Source: Methanobacterium_B sp963703015 | GTDB taxonomy: Archaea; Methanobacteriota; Methanobacteria; Methanobacteriales; Methanobacteriaceae | Length of the DNA stretch: 64,000 nucleotides | Assembly: GCA_963703015.1 (NCBI GenBank) | Contig: OY969779.1 | Span: 1,364,001-1,428,000 of the forward strand | Direction: 5' to 3' | Shown here: one piece after another, positions 55,135 through 63,771 of the stretch | Layout of the letters: every line of letters starts with the position of its first letter | Numbering within the stretch: the first letter of the stretch is position 1 | Made by a program: the position numbers and the translations under genes | Notes under the pieces: model-generated | What the model saw: only the letters and a program-made list of their open reading frames with translations | Told to the model about the DNA's origin: nothing | Database searches by the model: none

Positions 55135-55346
55135 AATAACCTCCATCAAAATATTTATAAGCTTAAACTTTTAATGTTAAAGTTTTATCTATAACATCAT
55201 ATTTACACTTATTTAAGAAATTAATTAAAAAATTAATCTGACAATAATATTTAGTTTAACAAGAAAATCCGGCAATTTAATGGGTTAAAGATCAAGAATT
55301 ACGAATCTAACAAGTTAAAATAAAAAAAATAATAAAAATAATAAAT

Positions 55347-56297
55347 TTAGTCTAGCTCAACCTGATTCTTACCGTAGCTTAATTTTTTCTTGTTTATCCA
55401 AACAAATCCATTATCTGGGGTAATAACTGCAACATCAATTGGACCACCTACTCCAGGCATGTCTCCAGGATCTGCATTGATTCCATCAGAAAATCTCTGC
55501 ATGGCGGATGTCGTCTGTATCATGAGTGTACAAAAGTCTATTCCATCTTGAAGAGTCATTGTTCCCCACTGTATGGCATACTCTAAATTTTTAAGCTCTT
55601 CAAAGACTTGGGCTTCTCCTTTTATAAGCATGGCTTCTTTGGTGTAGGACACATTGGCGATTCTTCCATCAAACCCTAGAACAATCCTTGAAACAACATC
55701 TCCCTGACCAATCCATGAACTTCCATATTCGTTGTTCCTGTCAAGGCTGTCCCTTCTTTTTTGAATTTCACCAGGGATATAGCATCCATAAACTTGATGT
55801 GTTCCATTTTGGTTATAACCGGCAACCAGAAGCTCAATCATATCAACTCCAGCCACACCTTCTTCCATCATGCCTTGAGGATTTTTAAATTTGAAATTGA
55901 TATTATAATCATTCTTTTCTATGTTCAGGAGTTCACAGCCCTTACCCAACAAGTCATTTCTGATATTCTCCTCTGCCATATCAAGTTGTTCTTTCCAGTG
56001 ATACTTTTCATTGAAAAGCTTGTAAAGCTCAACAGCAACATCTTCCACATCTAACTCTTCAATTTCTGGTCCTCTTTTAAATTCTTCGATGAATTTACTC
56101 ATATTCTTCAGAACACCATCTTCCTCTAAAAACGCGAGTCCAGTTATTCCTACTCCAATTCTGCTGTTTATTTGGAAAAGTTTCATTGCATTATCGCTAC
56201 CTATGCGTGCCATACCCTTGAGATTTCTGTAACTCTGCCTACTATCTGCAGCTAACACAATTCCTTCGGGAGTTGTGGTGTTTATTACCAGTGACAT
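55347..56297 (-). CDS. Proteasome-fold Ntn-hydrolase-like protein
   Basis: A 316-residue protein whose N-terminus MSLVINTTTPEGIVLAADSR aligns with proteasome beta/HslV/Anbu subunits. Removal of Met1 would expose Ser2 as N-terminal nucleophile at the right distance from Asp18 in LAADSR, and Lys39 in NAMKLFQI fits the Lys33 position. There is no propeptide. The length (beta subunits about 210 after processing) leaves about 80 extra residues in the C-terminal half. It is not the classic archaeal 20S beta subunit. Activity and substrate are unknown. It lies upstream of speB with a gap of about 200 AT-rich bases. Confidence 0.65.
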   Translation of the reverse strand: MSLVINTTTPEGIVLAADSRQSYRNLKGMARIGSDNAMKLFQINSRIGVGITGLAFLEEDGVLKNMSKFIEEFKRGPEIEELDVEDVAVELYKLFNEKYHWKEQLDMAEENIRNDLLGKGCELLNIEKNDYNINFKFKNPQGMMEEGVAGVDMIELLVAGYNQNGTHQVYGCYIPGEIQKRRDSLDRNNEYGSSWIGQGDVVSRIVLGFDGRIANVSYTKEAMLIKGEAQVFEELKNLEYAIQWGTMTLQDGIDFCTLMIQTTSAMQRFSDGINADPGDMPGVGGPIDVAVITPDNGFVWINKKKLSYGKNQVELD

Positions 56298-56349
56298 GTT
56301 GATCTGACTCCTTTTTCTTAAATGCTTTGAATAATTAATTTAGCTGAAA

Positions 56350-56958
56350 TTAAATTGTTACACTCAAAAATTTATTTCCCTCTAAAATAAACCTCCAAGG
56401 TTTAAATTGATCTTCTTCAGCATAACCTATATTTATCCTTGTAGAAGTTAAAATTTTTTCATCGGATTTTAATTTAGGACCCTTCAAAATAAAAAGCTCA
56501 TCTCCACATAGATCGATATCGTTAATTGTTCCATCTATATGCATGGCTTCACATAATTTTACAGGACCGTTTGTTAAATTTTTGAGGTTTGAAGGCTTAA
56601 TACAAGAAAAATGTCTTCGTTTGCACATGAGATGTTTTCCCTCAACAGGCTCAAGCGCTCTAATAAGTACGGCCCGGGGCACATTTTCTGCTTCTGTAAC
56701 AACGTTGAAACAGTATCCAATTCCATAAATTGGGAATATGTAACCATGCCCTCCCGATTTGTAAAGTGGATCCATTTTGGGTGTATGCCTATTTCCATAG
56801 GAATGGGATCCTTTATCGTCAAGACCCATATATGCTTCTGTTTCCACTATTTTTCCGCGGGTTAGACCACTAGAATCTTTATGAACTAGGACACATCCAA
56901 TAAGATCTTTAGCAACTGATAATGTAGGTTTTAGATAAAAATTTTCCTTGAGTTTCAT
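56350..56958 (-). CDS. 3-methyladenine DNA glycosylase, AAG/MPG type
   Basis: Base-excision glycosylase for alkylated purines with the AAG fold. It has KDLIGCVLVH, VETEAYMG with the catalytic Glu, GRKxx-equivalent region SHSYGNRHTPK and the FNVVT segment. The 202-residue length is normal for the bacterial/archaeal AAG. A variant HGYIFPIYGIGYCFNVV replaces the usual aromatic YVYxIYGxHxC. It begins 13 bases after the stop of tag, so two alkylation glycosylases lie in tandem on one strand. Confidence 0.9.
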   Translation of the reverse strand: MKLKENFYLKPTLSVAKDLIGCVLVHKDSSGLTRGKIVETEAYMGLDDKGSHSYGNRHTPKMDPLYKSGGHGYIFPIYGIGYCFNVVTEAENVPRAVLIRALEPVEGKHLMCKRRHFSCIKPSNLKNLTNGPVKLCEAMHIDGTINDIDLCGDELFILKGPKLKSDEKILTSTRINIGYAEEDQFKPWRFILEGNKFLSVTI

Positions 56959-56970
56959 TAAAATTTTCCA

Positions 56971-57537
56971 TTAACCTCTTAAATCATTATATCTGTAACA
57001 ATCAACTACGTGATCGTTTACCATACCCATTGCTTGCATGAAAGAGTAACAAATTGTTGGACCTACAAATTTAAATCCCCTCTTTTTTAAGTCCCTGCTC
57101 ATGTTTTCAGATTCTATTGTTGTGGCAGGAAGTTCTTTTAAGGTTTTCCAGTGGTTTTGGATAGTTACACCACCAACAAATTGCCATAAGTACGTGTCTA
57201 AACTACCAAATTCTTCTTGTACATTCAGAACTGCTGCTGCATTGGTTACTGCAGACTTAATTTTTAATTTGTTGCGGATTATGCCAGGATTCTCTTGGAG
57301 TTCCTTTAACTTCGAATCATCATATTGGGCTACTATTTGAGGTTCAAAATTATCGAAGGCTTTTTCGTAATTTTCACGCCTACTGAGTATGCTTTTCCAG
57401 CTTAATCCTGCTTGTGCCCCTTCTAAAATTAAAAATTCAAACAATTTTCGGTCATCATGAACTGGAACTCCCCATTCAGTATCATGGTAAACTTTCATCA
57501 TAGGGTCATCATTAACCCAAGAACATCGGGTTTTCAT
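56971..57537 (-). CDS. tag: 3-methyladenine DNA glycosylase I (Tag)
   Basis: HhH-superfamily glycosylase specific for 3-methyladenine. It has CSWVNDDPMMKVYHDTEWG, the family's N-terminal zinc Cys signature, and GAQAGLSWKSIL. The late His/Cys zinc ligands are in NDHVVDCYR. The 188-residue length is normal. It begins with ATG close to a TATA-like tract, maybe leaderless. It is directly upstream of the AAG-type gene. Confidence 0.95.
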   Translation of the reverse strand: MKTRCSWVNDDPMMKVYHDTEWGVPVHDDRKLFEFLILEGAQAGLSWKSILSRRENYEKAFDNFEPQIVAQYDDSKLKELQENPGIIRNKLKIKSAVTNAAAVLNVQEEFGSLDTYLWQFVGGVTIQNHWKTLKELPATTIESENMSRDLKKRGFKFVGPTICYSFMQAMGMVNDHVVDCYRYNDLRG

Positions 57538-57692
57538 ATTATATAATTAACATTAAAACCAATTATATTTTTTCATTGGTGATAAAAATTGGTTAAAATA
57601 CTTTAAATACTATTTAATGCTTTAATGGTTGGATAAAATATATTAAATTCAATTTACAAATATAATACATCGACAACAATGGAGGAAAAAAA

Positions 57693-58295
57693 ATGACGGA
57701 CGGAAAACTTGAGCTTTTATCTGCTGATAACAGTGTGCTAATTTTGGTTGATTATCAACCTACCATGATTAAGAGTGTTGCTTCGGGTAACAAAACAATC
57801 ATTAAGAAAGCCGCCTTATATGCTTCAAAGGCCGCAAGTATATTGAATATTCCTGTGGTCTTGTCATCCATTAATCCCCAGGGAAATGGTGATGTATTCC
57901 AAGAAATAACAGAGATTTTCCCGGGTCAGAAAGTTTTTGCAAGAAAAATTAAAAGTTTTGATGCATTTGAGGATGATGACACATTCAATGCTGTTAAAAG
58001 CACTGGAAAGAAAAAGTTAGTGTTATCGGGTCTTTGGACAAGTATGTGTTTTGCTTACACTGCACTTCATGGAATTAAAGAAGGTTATGAAGTTTATGGG
58101 TTAATGGATGCTGCAGGCGATTCAACAAAACCTGCCCATGAATACGGGATAAAAAGAATGATCCAAGCAGGAGTTATTCCAATAACTCTGGAATCGCTTG
58201 TTTCCGAATGGATGCATGATTGGGACAATCCAAAGGCTTCTGAACTTGTAAAAGAAGTATATTCCAAGTATGGGGCCATGATAGGCCTTCAATAA
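57693..58295 (+). CDS. Isochorismatase-like cysteine hydrolase
   Basis: A 200-residue member of the isochorismatase/nicotinamidase superfamily. The catalytic triad is visible: Asp in LILVDYQPTM, a Lys in FARKIKSFDAF, and Cys in LWTSMCFAYTALHG. The substrate cannot be told; members act on isochorismate, nicotinamide or amides. GGAGG lies upstream of the ATG. It converges with hisF with only four bases between, and no partner gene gives a clue. Confidence 0.85.
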   Translation: MTDGKLELLSADNSVLILVDYQPTMIKSVASGNKTIIKKAALYASKAASILNIPVVLSSINPQGNGDVFQEITEIFPGQKVFARKIKSFDAFEDDDTFNAVKSTGKKKLVLSGLWTSMCFAYTALHGIKEGYEVYGLMDAAGDSTKPAHEYGIKRMIQAGVIPITLESLVSEWMHDWDNPKASELVKEVYSKYGAMIGLQ

Positions 58296-58299
58296 ACTA

Positions 58300-59124
58300 T
58301 TATTTTCGGACAAGAATTCCCTTGTCCACCAGATATTTTTTAACCTCTGGAACAGGGTACTCATTGAAATGAAAAATACTGGCAGCTAAGGCAGCATCTG
58401 CCTTTCCTATTTCAAATGCTTCGTAGATATGATGAGGATTTCCCACACCACCCGAAGCTATCACAGGTATGTCCAGATTTTCGCTCATTGTTCTGGTTAA
58501 TTCAAGATCGTAACCATCCTTTGTACCATCTCTATCCATACTTGTGAGTAGAATTTCACCAGCGCCACGTTCTTGACATTCAATGGCCCAAGCTATTGCA
58601 TCTATTCCTGTAAATTCTCTACCGCCATATATGCTGCAGTCAAACCAGCAGTATCCTTTTTTGGTTTCTACAACTATTTTTTCTGGTTTTTCAGATGGAT
58701 CAGATACATATCTCCGTTTTGCATCGATTCCAATGACGCATGCTTGTGATCCTACAATTTTTGAGGCTTCGTTAATAAGATCCGGATTGTGTATGGCTGC
58801 TGTGTTAGTTGAGCATTTATCTGCTCCGGCCCTTAACATATTAACATAATCTTCGGGTTTTCTTATCCCTCCACCAACACATATTGGCACAAAAACATTT
58901 TCTGTTGTTGCTTTAATAACATCTGCCATAGTTTCTCTTCTTTCATGGGATGCGGTTATATCTAAAAATACAATTTCATCCGCTCCGTCTTCATAGTAAC
59001 GTGTGGCAAGCTCAACAGGATCTCCAGCATATCTGATCTCCTTAAACTCCACACCTTTAACAACCCTTCCATGGGGCACATTTAAGTCGCAATCCAAACA
59101 AGGAATGATTCTTTTGGCAAGCAT
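58300..59124 (-). CDS. hisF: Imidazole glycerol phosphate synthase subunit HisF
   Basis: Cyclase subunit of IGP synthase, joining histidine and purine routes. It is a TIM barrel with RIIPCLDCDLNVPHGRVVKG at the N-terminus (catalytic Asp11), VPICVGGGIR and LLTSMDRDGTKDGYD with the second catalytic Asp. The 274-residue length and the DLNVPH insert in the first loop fit archaeal versions. GAGG lies upstream of the ATG. Its glutaminase partner hisH is not in this window. Confidence 0.97.
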   Translation of the reverse strand: MLAKRIIPCLDCDLNVPHGRVVKGVEFKEIRYAGDPVELATRYYEDGADEIVFLDITASHERRETMADVIKATTENVFVPICVGGGIRKPEDYVNMLRAGADKCSTNTAAIHNPDLINEASKIVGSQACVIGIDAKRRYVSDPSEKPEKIVVETKKGYCWFDCSIYGGREFTGIDAIAWAIECQERGAGEILLTSMDRDGTKDGYDLELTRTMSENLDIPVIASGGVGNPHHIYEAFEIGKADAALAASIFHFNEYPVPEVKKYLVDKGILVRK

Positions 59125-59322
59125 GTTTACCTCGATTTTATTTGTATCAATGAATATTTAATTCAACTGTCGTTATTCAAAAATTTATGATCAAAATGAA
59201 CTACAATACTTGTATAATACGTAACCATTTTTAAGGATTAGGATCAAACACTTTGATGTTGCTTTGAAATGAGTTGAAATTTACACAACTTCTATTCAAA
59301 CTCAGTTTATTTATCAAATTAT

Positions 59323-59398
<76 letters not shown>

Positions 59399-59558
59399 CT
59401 ATTAATAAATATTTTTATTTTACATACGGAAACTTTAAACAATCCCAAAATATAAATTCTCAGGGGTGCATATTAACATTATTCTTGCCATATTATTGGG
59501 CTTAATTCACGAAATATGCTGTTTATGGTTTGATTCAGAAAATATTCGAGGTGAACTC

Positions 59559-60347
59559 TTGGTTAAACAAAGGTTAACAACGATTTTTGTCTCACATGGT
59601 GCTCCAACATTGCCATTTGAAGATGTTCCTGCAAGAACTTTTTTATCTAATTTAGGAAGTAAATATAGTAACTTTGATGCAGTTCTATGTATATCTGCTC
59701 ATTGGGAGACTGCTAAGCCAGTTATAAATGCTGTTGAGGTAAATGAGACAATACACGATTTTTATGGATTTGCACCGGAACTTTACCAGGTCGAGTATCA
59801 GGCAGAGGGATCACCCGAACTGGCAAAACACACTCAGAACCTTCTAAATGATGCAGGAATTCCATGTGATTTAGATTTTGCACGAGGACTTGATCATGGT
59901 GCGTGGATGCCTATGTTGCTTATGTACCCGGACATGGACATACCTATTTTTCAGCTTTCAATCCAACAAGGCCTTGATCCAAGACATCACCTTGAACTGG
60001 GCCGAGCATTGGAACCTTTAACCGAAGAAAGGATATTGATAGTGGGCAGCGGAGGTGCTGTGCATCCATTGGGTTATGCTTCCCTACATCCAGATGCTCT
60101 AACAGATGATTGGGCTGTTGAATTCAATGAATGGCTTAAAAGTGCAGTTAGTACTGGGGATGTTGAATCGTTGGTGTCTTACAGGGATAGATCTCCCTAC
60201 CCAGAACGGGCACATCCATATCCGGATCATTTCATGCCGTTATTAACAGCCATGGGGGCAGCAGGAGAGGAATCAACTGGCAAATTAATCCATGATAGTT
60301 GGTACTGGGGAGATTTGGGCATGGGAGCATATGAATTCAGTGTTTAG
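59559..60347 (+). CDS. LigB/DODA-type extradiol dioxygenase family protein
   Basis: Member of the 4,5-DOPA dioxygenase (YgiD) group of class III extradiol enzymes. The metal-binding His residues are in FVSHGAPTLPF, ISAHWET and YPDHFMPLL, with HGAWMPM as the active-site loop. A TTG at 59559 with GGTGA upstream gives 262 residues, the family length; the longer GTG start at 59466 would add a 31-residue hydrophobic stretch. Ring-cleavage of DOPA is unlikely in a strict anaerobe; another function is probable. The CDGSH gene follows within about 20 bases. Confidence 0.8.
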   Translation: MVKQRLTTIFVSHGAPTLPFEDVPARTFLSNLGSKYSNFDAVLCISAHWETAKPVINAVEVNETIHDFYGFAPELYQVEYQAEGSPELAKHTQNLLNDAGIPCDLDFARGLDHGAWMPMLLMYPDMDIPIFQLSIQQGLDPRHHLELGRALEPLTEERILIVGSGGAVHPLGYASLHPDALTDDWAVEFNEWLKSAVSTGDVESLVSYRDRSPYPERAHPYPDHFMPLLTAMGAAGEESTGKLIHDSWYWGDLGMGAYEFSV

Positions 60348-60368
60348 ACATTTTAATGGGGAAATTTC

Positions 60369-61094
60369 ATGAGCGAAAACAAGAAAGAACCAAGGATTAG
60401 AATAATTAAAGACGGGCCGTACATAGTTTCTGGTGGAGTTCCACTACTTAAAAAGGGTATTGGAGTAGATGATGAAGGTAATTCTTATAAATGGACTTTA
60501 GAAGTAGATTATCCTAATAAAGAATCTTATTCGCTGTGTAGATGTGGAAAATCAAAAAATAAACCATTTTGCGATGGTACTCATCTTAAGATAGGATTTG
60601 ATGGCACAGAAACTGCTAGTAAAAAACCATACATGTCCGAAGCTATAAAAACGACCGGTCCAGAACTGACCTTAACTGATGTATGGCCACTTTGTGATCA
60701 TTCCCGCTTCTGTCAACGTAGTGGTGGAATAAGGGAACTGGTGGCCAATTCTGACGATCCTGAATCTAAAAAGCTTGCCATTGAAGAGGGACATAACTGC
60801 CCTTCAGGTAGACTTGTGTTATGGGACAATAAAACAGGTGAAGCACTTGAACCAGAATTTGAACAGTCCATAGTAATGATACATGATCCACTTAAAAAAT
60901 GTGAAGGACCAATTTGGGTGCGGGGAGGCATTCCAGTGGAATCGTATGATGGCCATGAATATGAAATTAGAAACAGGATCACCCTGTGTCAGTGTGGAAA
61001 ATCTGAAAATAAACCATTTTGTGATGGAAGCCATTGGCTCACAAAGGATCAGATGGAAGAATGGCGAAAAAAATGGGATAAAAATAGAGATTAA
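60369..61094 (+). CDS. Double CDGSH iron-sulfur protein with Fer4_19 domain
   Basis: A 241-residue protein with two CDGSH [2Fe-2S] motifs: Cys57, Cys59, Cys68 and His72 (CRCG...FCDGTH) and Cys207, Cys209, Cys218 and His222 (CQCG...FCDGSH). Between them is a divergent 4Fe-4S mono-cluster (Fer4_19-like) domain with Cys109, Cys115 and Cys144. It could transfer electrons or clusters. GGGGA precedes the ATG. The 21-base spacing from the dioxygenase-like gene suggests co-transcription. Confidence 0.88.
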   Translation: MSENKKEPRIRIIKDGPYIVSGGVPLLKKGIGVDDEGNSYKWTLEVDYPNKESYSLCRCGKSKNKPFCDGTHLKIGFDGTETASKKPYMSEAIKTTGPELTLTDVWPLCDHSRFCQRSGGIRELVANSDDPESKKLAIEEGHNCPSGRLVLWDNKTGEALEPEFEQSIVMIHDPLKKCEGPIWVRGGIPVESYDGHEYEIRNRITLCQCGKSENKPFCDGSHWLTKDQMEEWRKKWDKNRD

Positions 61095-61115
61095 CTAATA
61101 ATCTTTTTTTATTCA

Positions 61116-62864
61116 TCAATCCTTAACAACGGCTTCGCTGAAAAATTCAGGAACTAATGATTTGTACATCTTGTTGTTGAACAGCATTTTAATATTTCCA
61201 TCGAGGATGTAAGTTTCACAGTAATCATCTTCCGCACGCATTCCCCTTCCATATGCTTGTATCAACGTCATAACAGTTTTGTATGCATACCATTTAGGAT
61301 CTTTATCCTTTCTATTTTTAATTTGCTGATCTCCCAGGTAAGGGAATGGTATTTTGTAAATGACTTGAAATTGACATTTTTCATATGGTAGATCAACACC
61401 TTCGCTCATTGAAGGACTCACAAGCACCAAGGGATCCTTACTTTTTTCAAAAAGTCTCAATTTATACTCCCTATCTGTACTTTTATGGTCAAGTAATCTG
61501 TTGTCTTTGATTTTTTTCATGATGTACTGTTGGCATTTGTAGTTGTGAGTGTGTATGAGGCCCTTTTCATATTTATGATGTTCAATAATTTTTTCGAGAA
61601 TTGGAATGGTTTTGGGGGCAGTTCTCTTTATAGCACGCTGGGACATCGGCCCCACTGTTTTTAAATGCACGGGCCTTTCTGATGCTGGAAATGCACTTTT
61701 AATGCTCAAGTAATACACTTCTTCAGGATTTATACCCAACCATTTGCAGAACAATTCCTGATCAAGGATGGTTGCGCTCATGAACAAACAAACATCAGCA
61801 TATTTAAACAGTCTTTCATTGGCATATATGTCAATTTTTAATGGTTTAAAGCTCATTCCGCCAGTTTCAGCATCAACAACCCAATTTTCAGGATGATGCT
61901 CCATGTTACTTAGGAGTTCGCTCAACCGGAGTTTTGTCCTATTTATCCGGTCTGCCTTATTTTTTGGAAGCTTTGTGACGCTGATATCCTTATAATCTTG
62001 ATAAATAGACTGAAGAAACAGGGTCCACTCCTTAGGATCATGGTAACTCATCATATTTCTAGGAATACTCTTTTTAATGTCTTTTTCGAGCATCTTGTTG
62101 GATAAGTTGACTTCCATCCTTCGCATGAGCTTATCTTCGATATTGTGGGCTTCATCAAGGATCATCAAGGATCTTTTACCAAAGTGCTGAACATAGGCAA
62201 GTTCTAAAAGCGCGTAATCATAATTCATTAGAGTAATATCACTTTCTACAGCTCTGGCTTTCTGATTCCAATAGTTACACCTATCATTCGATCTGAAATA
62301 AAGGGGAGCACCGTAAGCATCGTTGAATGCGAACATACCCTCTTCAAATGGTGATTTGGTTACACCAAAGTCACATGCAAAATTATGTGAGTTTGGAACT
62401 GTTTGACAAGTTCCTGAATCACATCTATCATCAAAATCTGATTCTCGGCAGGTGAAATTTCCCCTTCCCTTAACCATTGGAAAGCCAAATTCACCAGCGT
62501 ACTGTGATTGAAGCTGTTTGGTCATGGTCATTATGTAGGCAGGGTTGTAGATATTAGCAAGAGTAGTTGCAATTGCAGATTTTCCAGTACCAGTTCCCGC
62601 TTCAAGGATTATATAACGATAACCATTTTCAATAGCCTCTTGAATCCTGGAAATTATCTCAAATTGACCTCTTCTAGGCTCAGAGAAGGGAAAATTTTCT
62701 ATAATATCTTCATCAACATCAGGATATCTATTTTTAATATCAGAAACTGCTTGTTTTGATATTTTCTTAAGAACTGGGCCAGGCTTGCGGTTATTACTAC
62801 AGATACACCTTGACTTTATCATTCCACACTTTTCACAGAAGAATCCACTTTCCATAGAGATCAT
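61116..62864 (-). CDS. XPD/DinG-like SF2 helicase with N-terminal zinc motif
   Basis: A 582-residue iron-sulfur helicase of the Rad3/XPD/DinG group. It has an N-terminal CxxC...CxC zinc motif (Cys10, Cys13, Cys20 and Cys22), Walker A AGTGTGKS at about residues 89-96, a cysteine group that may hold the 4Fe-4S cluster (Cys139, 148, 153, 164 and 196), a DEAH box at 237-240, and a late QAYGRGMRAEDD motif VI. Helicase activity and a repair role are inferred from the family. The start is Met1 or Met4; no clear RBS. Single gene. Confidence 0.87.
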   Translation of the reverse strand: MISMESGFFCEKCGMIKSRCICSNNRKPGPVLKKISKQAVSDIKNRYPDVDEDIIENFPFSEPRRGQFEIISRIQEAIENGYRYIILEAGTGTGKSAIATTLANIYNPAYIMTMTKQLQSQYAGEFGFPMVKGRGNFTCRESDFDDRCDSGTCQTVPNSHNFACDFGVTKSPFEEGMFAFNDAYGAPLYFRSNDRCNYWNQKARAVESDITLMNYDYALLELAYVQHFGKRSLMILDEAHNIEDKLMRRMEVNLSNKMLEKDIKKSIPRNMMSYHDPKEWTLFLQSIYQDYKDISVTKLPKNKADRINRTKLRLSELLSNMEHHPENWVVDAETGGMSFKPLKIDIYANERLFKYADVCLFMSATILDQELFCKWLGINPEEVYYLSIKSAFPASERPVHLKTVGPMSQRAIKRTAPKTIPILEKIIEHHKYEKGLIHTHNYKCQQYIMKKIKDNRLLDHKSTDREYKLRLFEKSKDPLVLVSPSMSEGVDLPYEKCQFQVIYKIPFPYLGDQQIKNRKDKDPKWYAYKTVMTLIQAYGRGMRAEDDYCETYILDGNIKMLFNNKMYKSLVPEFFSEAVVKD

Positions 62865-63056
62865 TATTTATCAGCGATGATATAAAAAGGAAACCTTATG
62901 ATAAAAATCCATAAAAAACAAACCTTTAAAAAAGGTTCCAACCAAACTTCTATTAAATTTAAGGACTAGTAAATAGATTTATTCTGAAATATTTTTTGTC
63001 ATGAATTGATTAACCACCAGAATTCTCTATGGACTTATAAATAAGATGTGATGTTT

Positions 63057-63764
63057 ATGAAAAAAGGAAAACTGTACGGTATAGGTGTTGGTCCTGGAGA
63101 CACCGAATTATTAACTATCAAGGCCAGTAAATTACTAAAAACTGTGGATGTCATATGTTCTCCGAGATCTGCAGAATCTAAACCCAGCATCGCACTCACA
63201 ATAATTCAACCGGTTTTAGATGAACGAGAAGATGAGTATGAAATAGTAGATCCTCTTTTTCCAATGATAGAGGATAAGTCTGAGTTAAATCTTTACTGGG
63301 ATCATGCTGCAGATCGTATCCAAAAAAGGCTTGAAAAAGGTCTGAATGTAGCATTCATCACCCTTGGAGATCCAACAATATTCAGCACCTTTGCCTACGT
63401 TGCAGACAGAATTTCTAGGTTAGGATTTGAAATAGAAGTAGTGCCTGGAATAACTTCATTCACGGGATGTGCAGCTGCCTCTGGAATATCCCTGGTTGAA
63501 AAGGATGAAATTCTTGTGGTTGTGCCTAAAGTTGATGGCAGACTTGAAAAAATATTGCCCCATGCTGACACCTTCGTGATCATGAAGACGTCAAGACATT
63601 CAGAAGATCTTGAAAGGATAATTGAAGCCGATAAAAGGGAAAAAACAATCTATTCCGTACAAAATTGTACTATGCCTGATGAAAGTATATTTAAAGGGTT
63701 TTCAAAGGATAAAAAATACTTAACAACCACATTAGTTAAGTTTAGTAACGATAAAAAAGACTGA
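63057..63764 (+). CDS. cbiL: Precorrin-2 C20-methyltransferase (CbiL)
   Basis: SAM-dependent methyltransferase acting on cobalt-precorrin-2 in the anaerobic cobamide route. It has the KLYGIGVGPGDTELLTIKA signature, PRSAESKPS, TLGDPTIFSTFAY and VVPGITSFTGCAAASG. The start at 63057 gives 235 residues beginning at MKKGKLYGIG; the ATG at 63048 is not favoured. The next gene is convergent. Together with cobJ, cbiG and cbiB it covers several steps of the pathway in this window. Confidence 0.94.
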   Translation: MKKGKLYGIGVGPGDTELLTIKASKLLKTVDVICSPRSAESKPSIALTIIQPVLDEREDEYEIVDPLFPMIEDKSELNLYWDHAADRIQKRLEKGLNVAFITLGDPTIFSTFAYVADRISRLGFEIEVVPGITSFTGCAAASGISLVEKDEILVVVPKVDGRLEKILPHADTFVIMKTSRHSEDLERIIEADKREKTIYSVQNCTMPDESIFKGFSKDKKYLTTTLVKFSNDKKD

Positions 63765-63771
63765 TCTAGCT

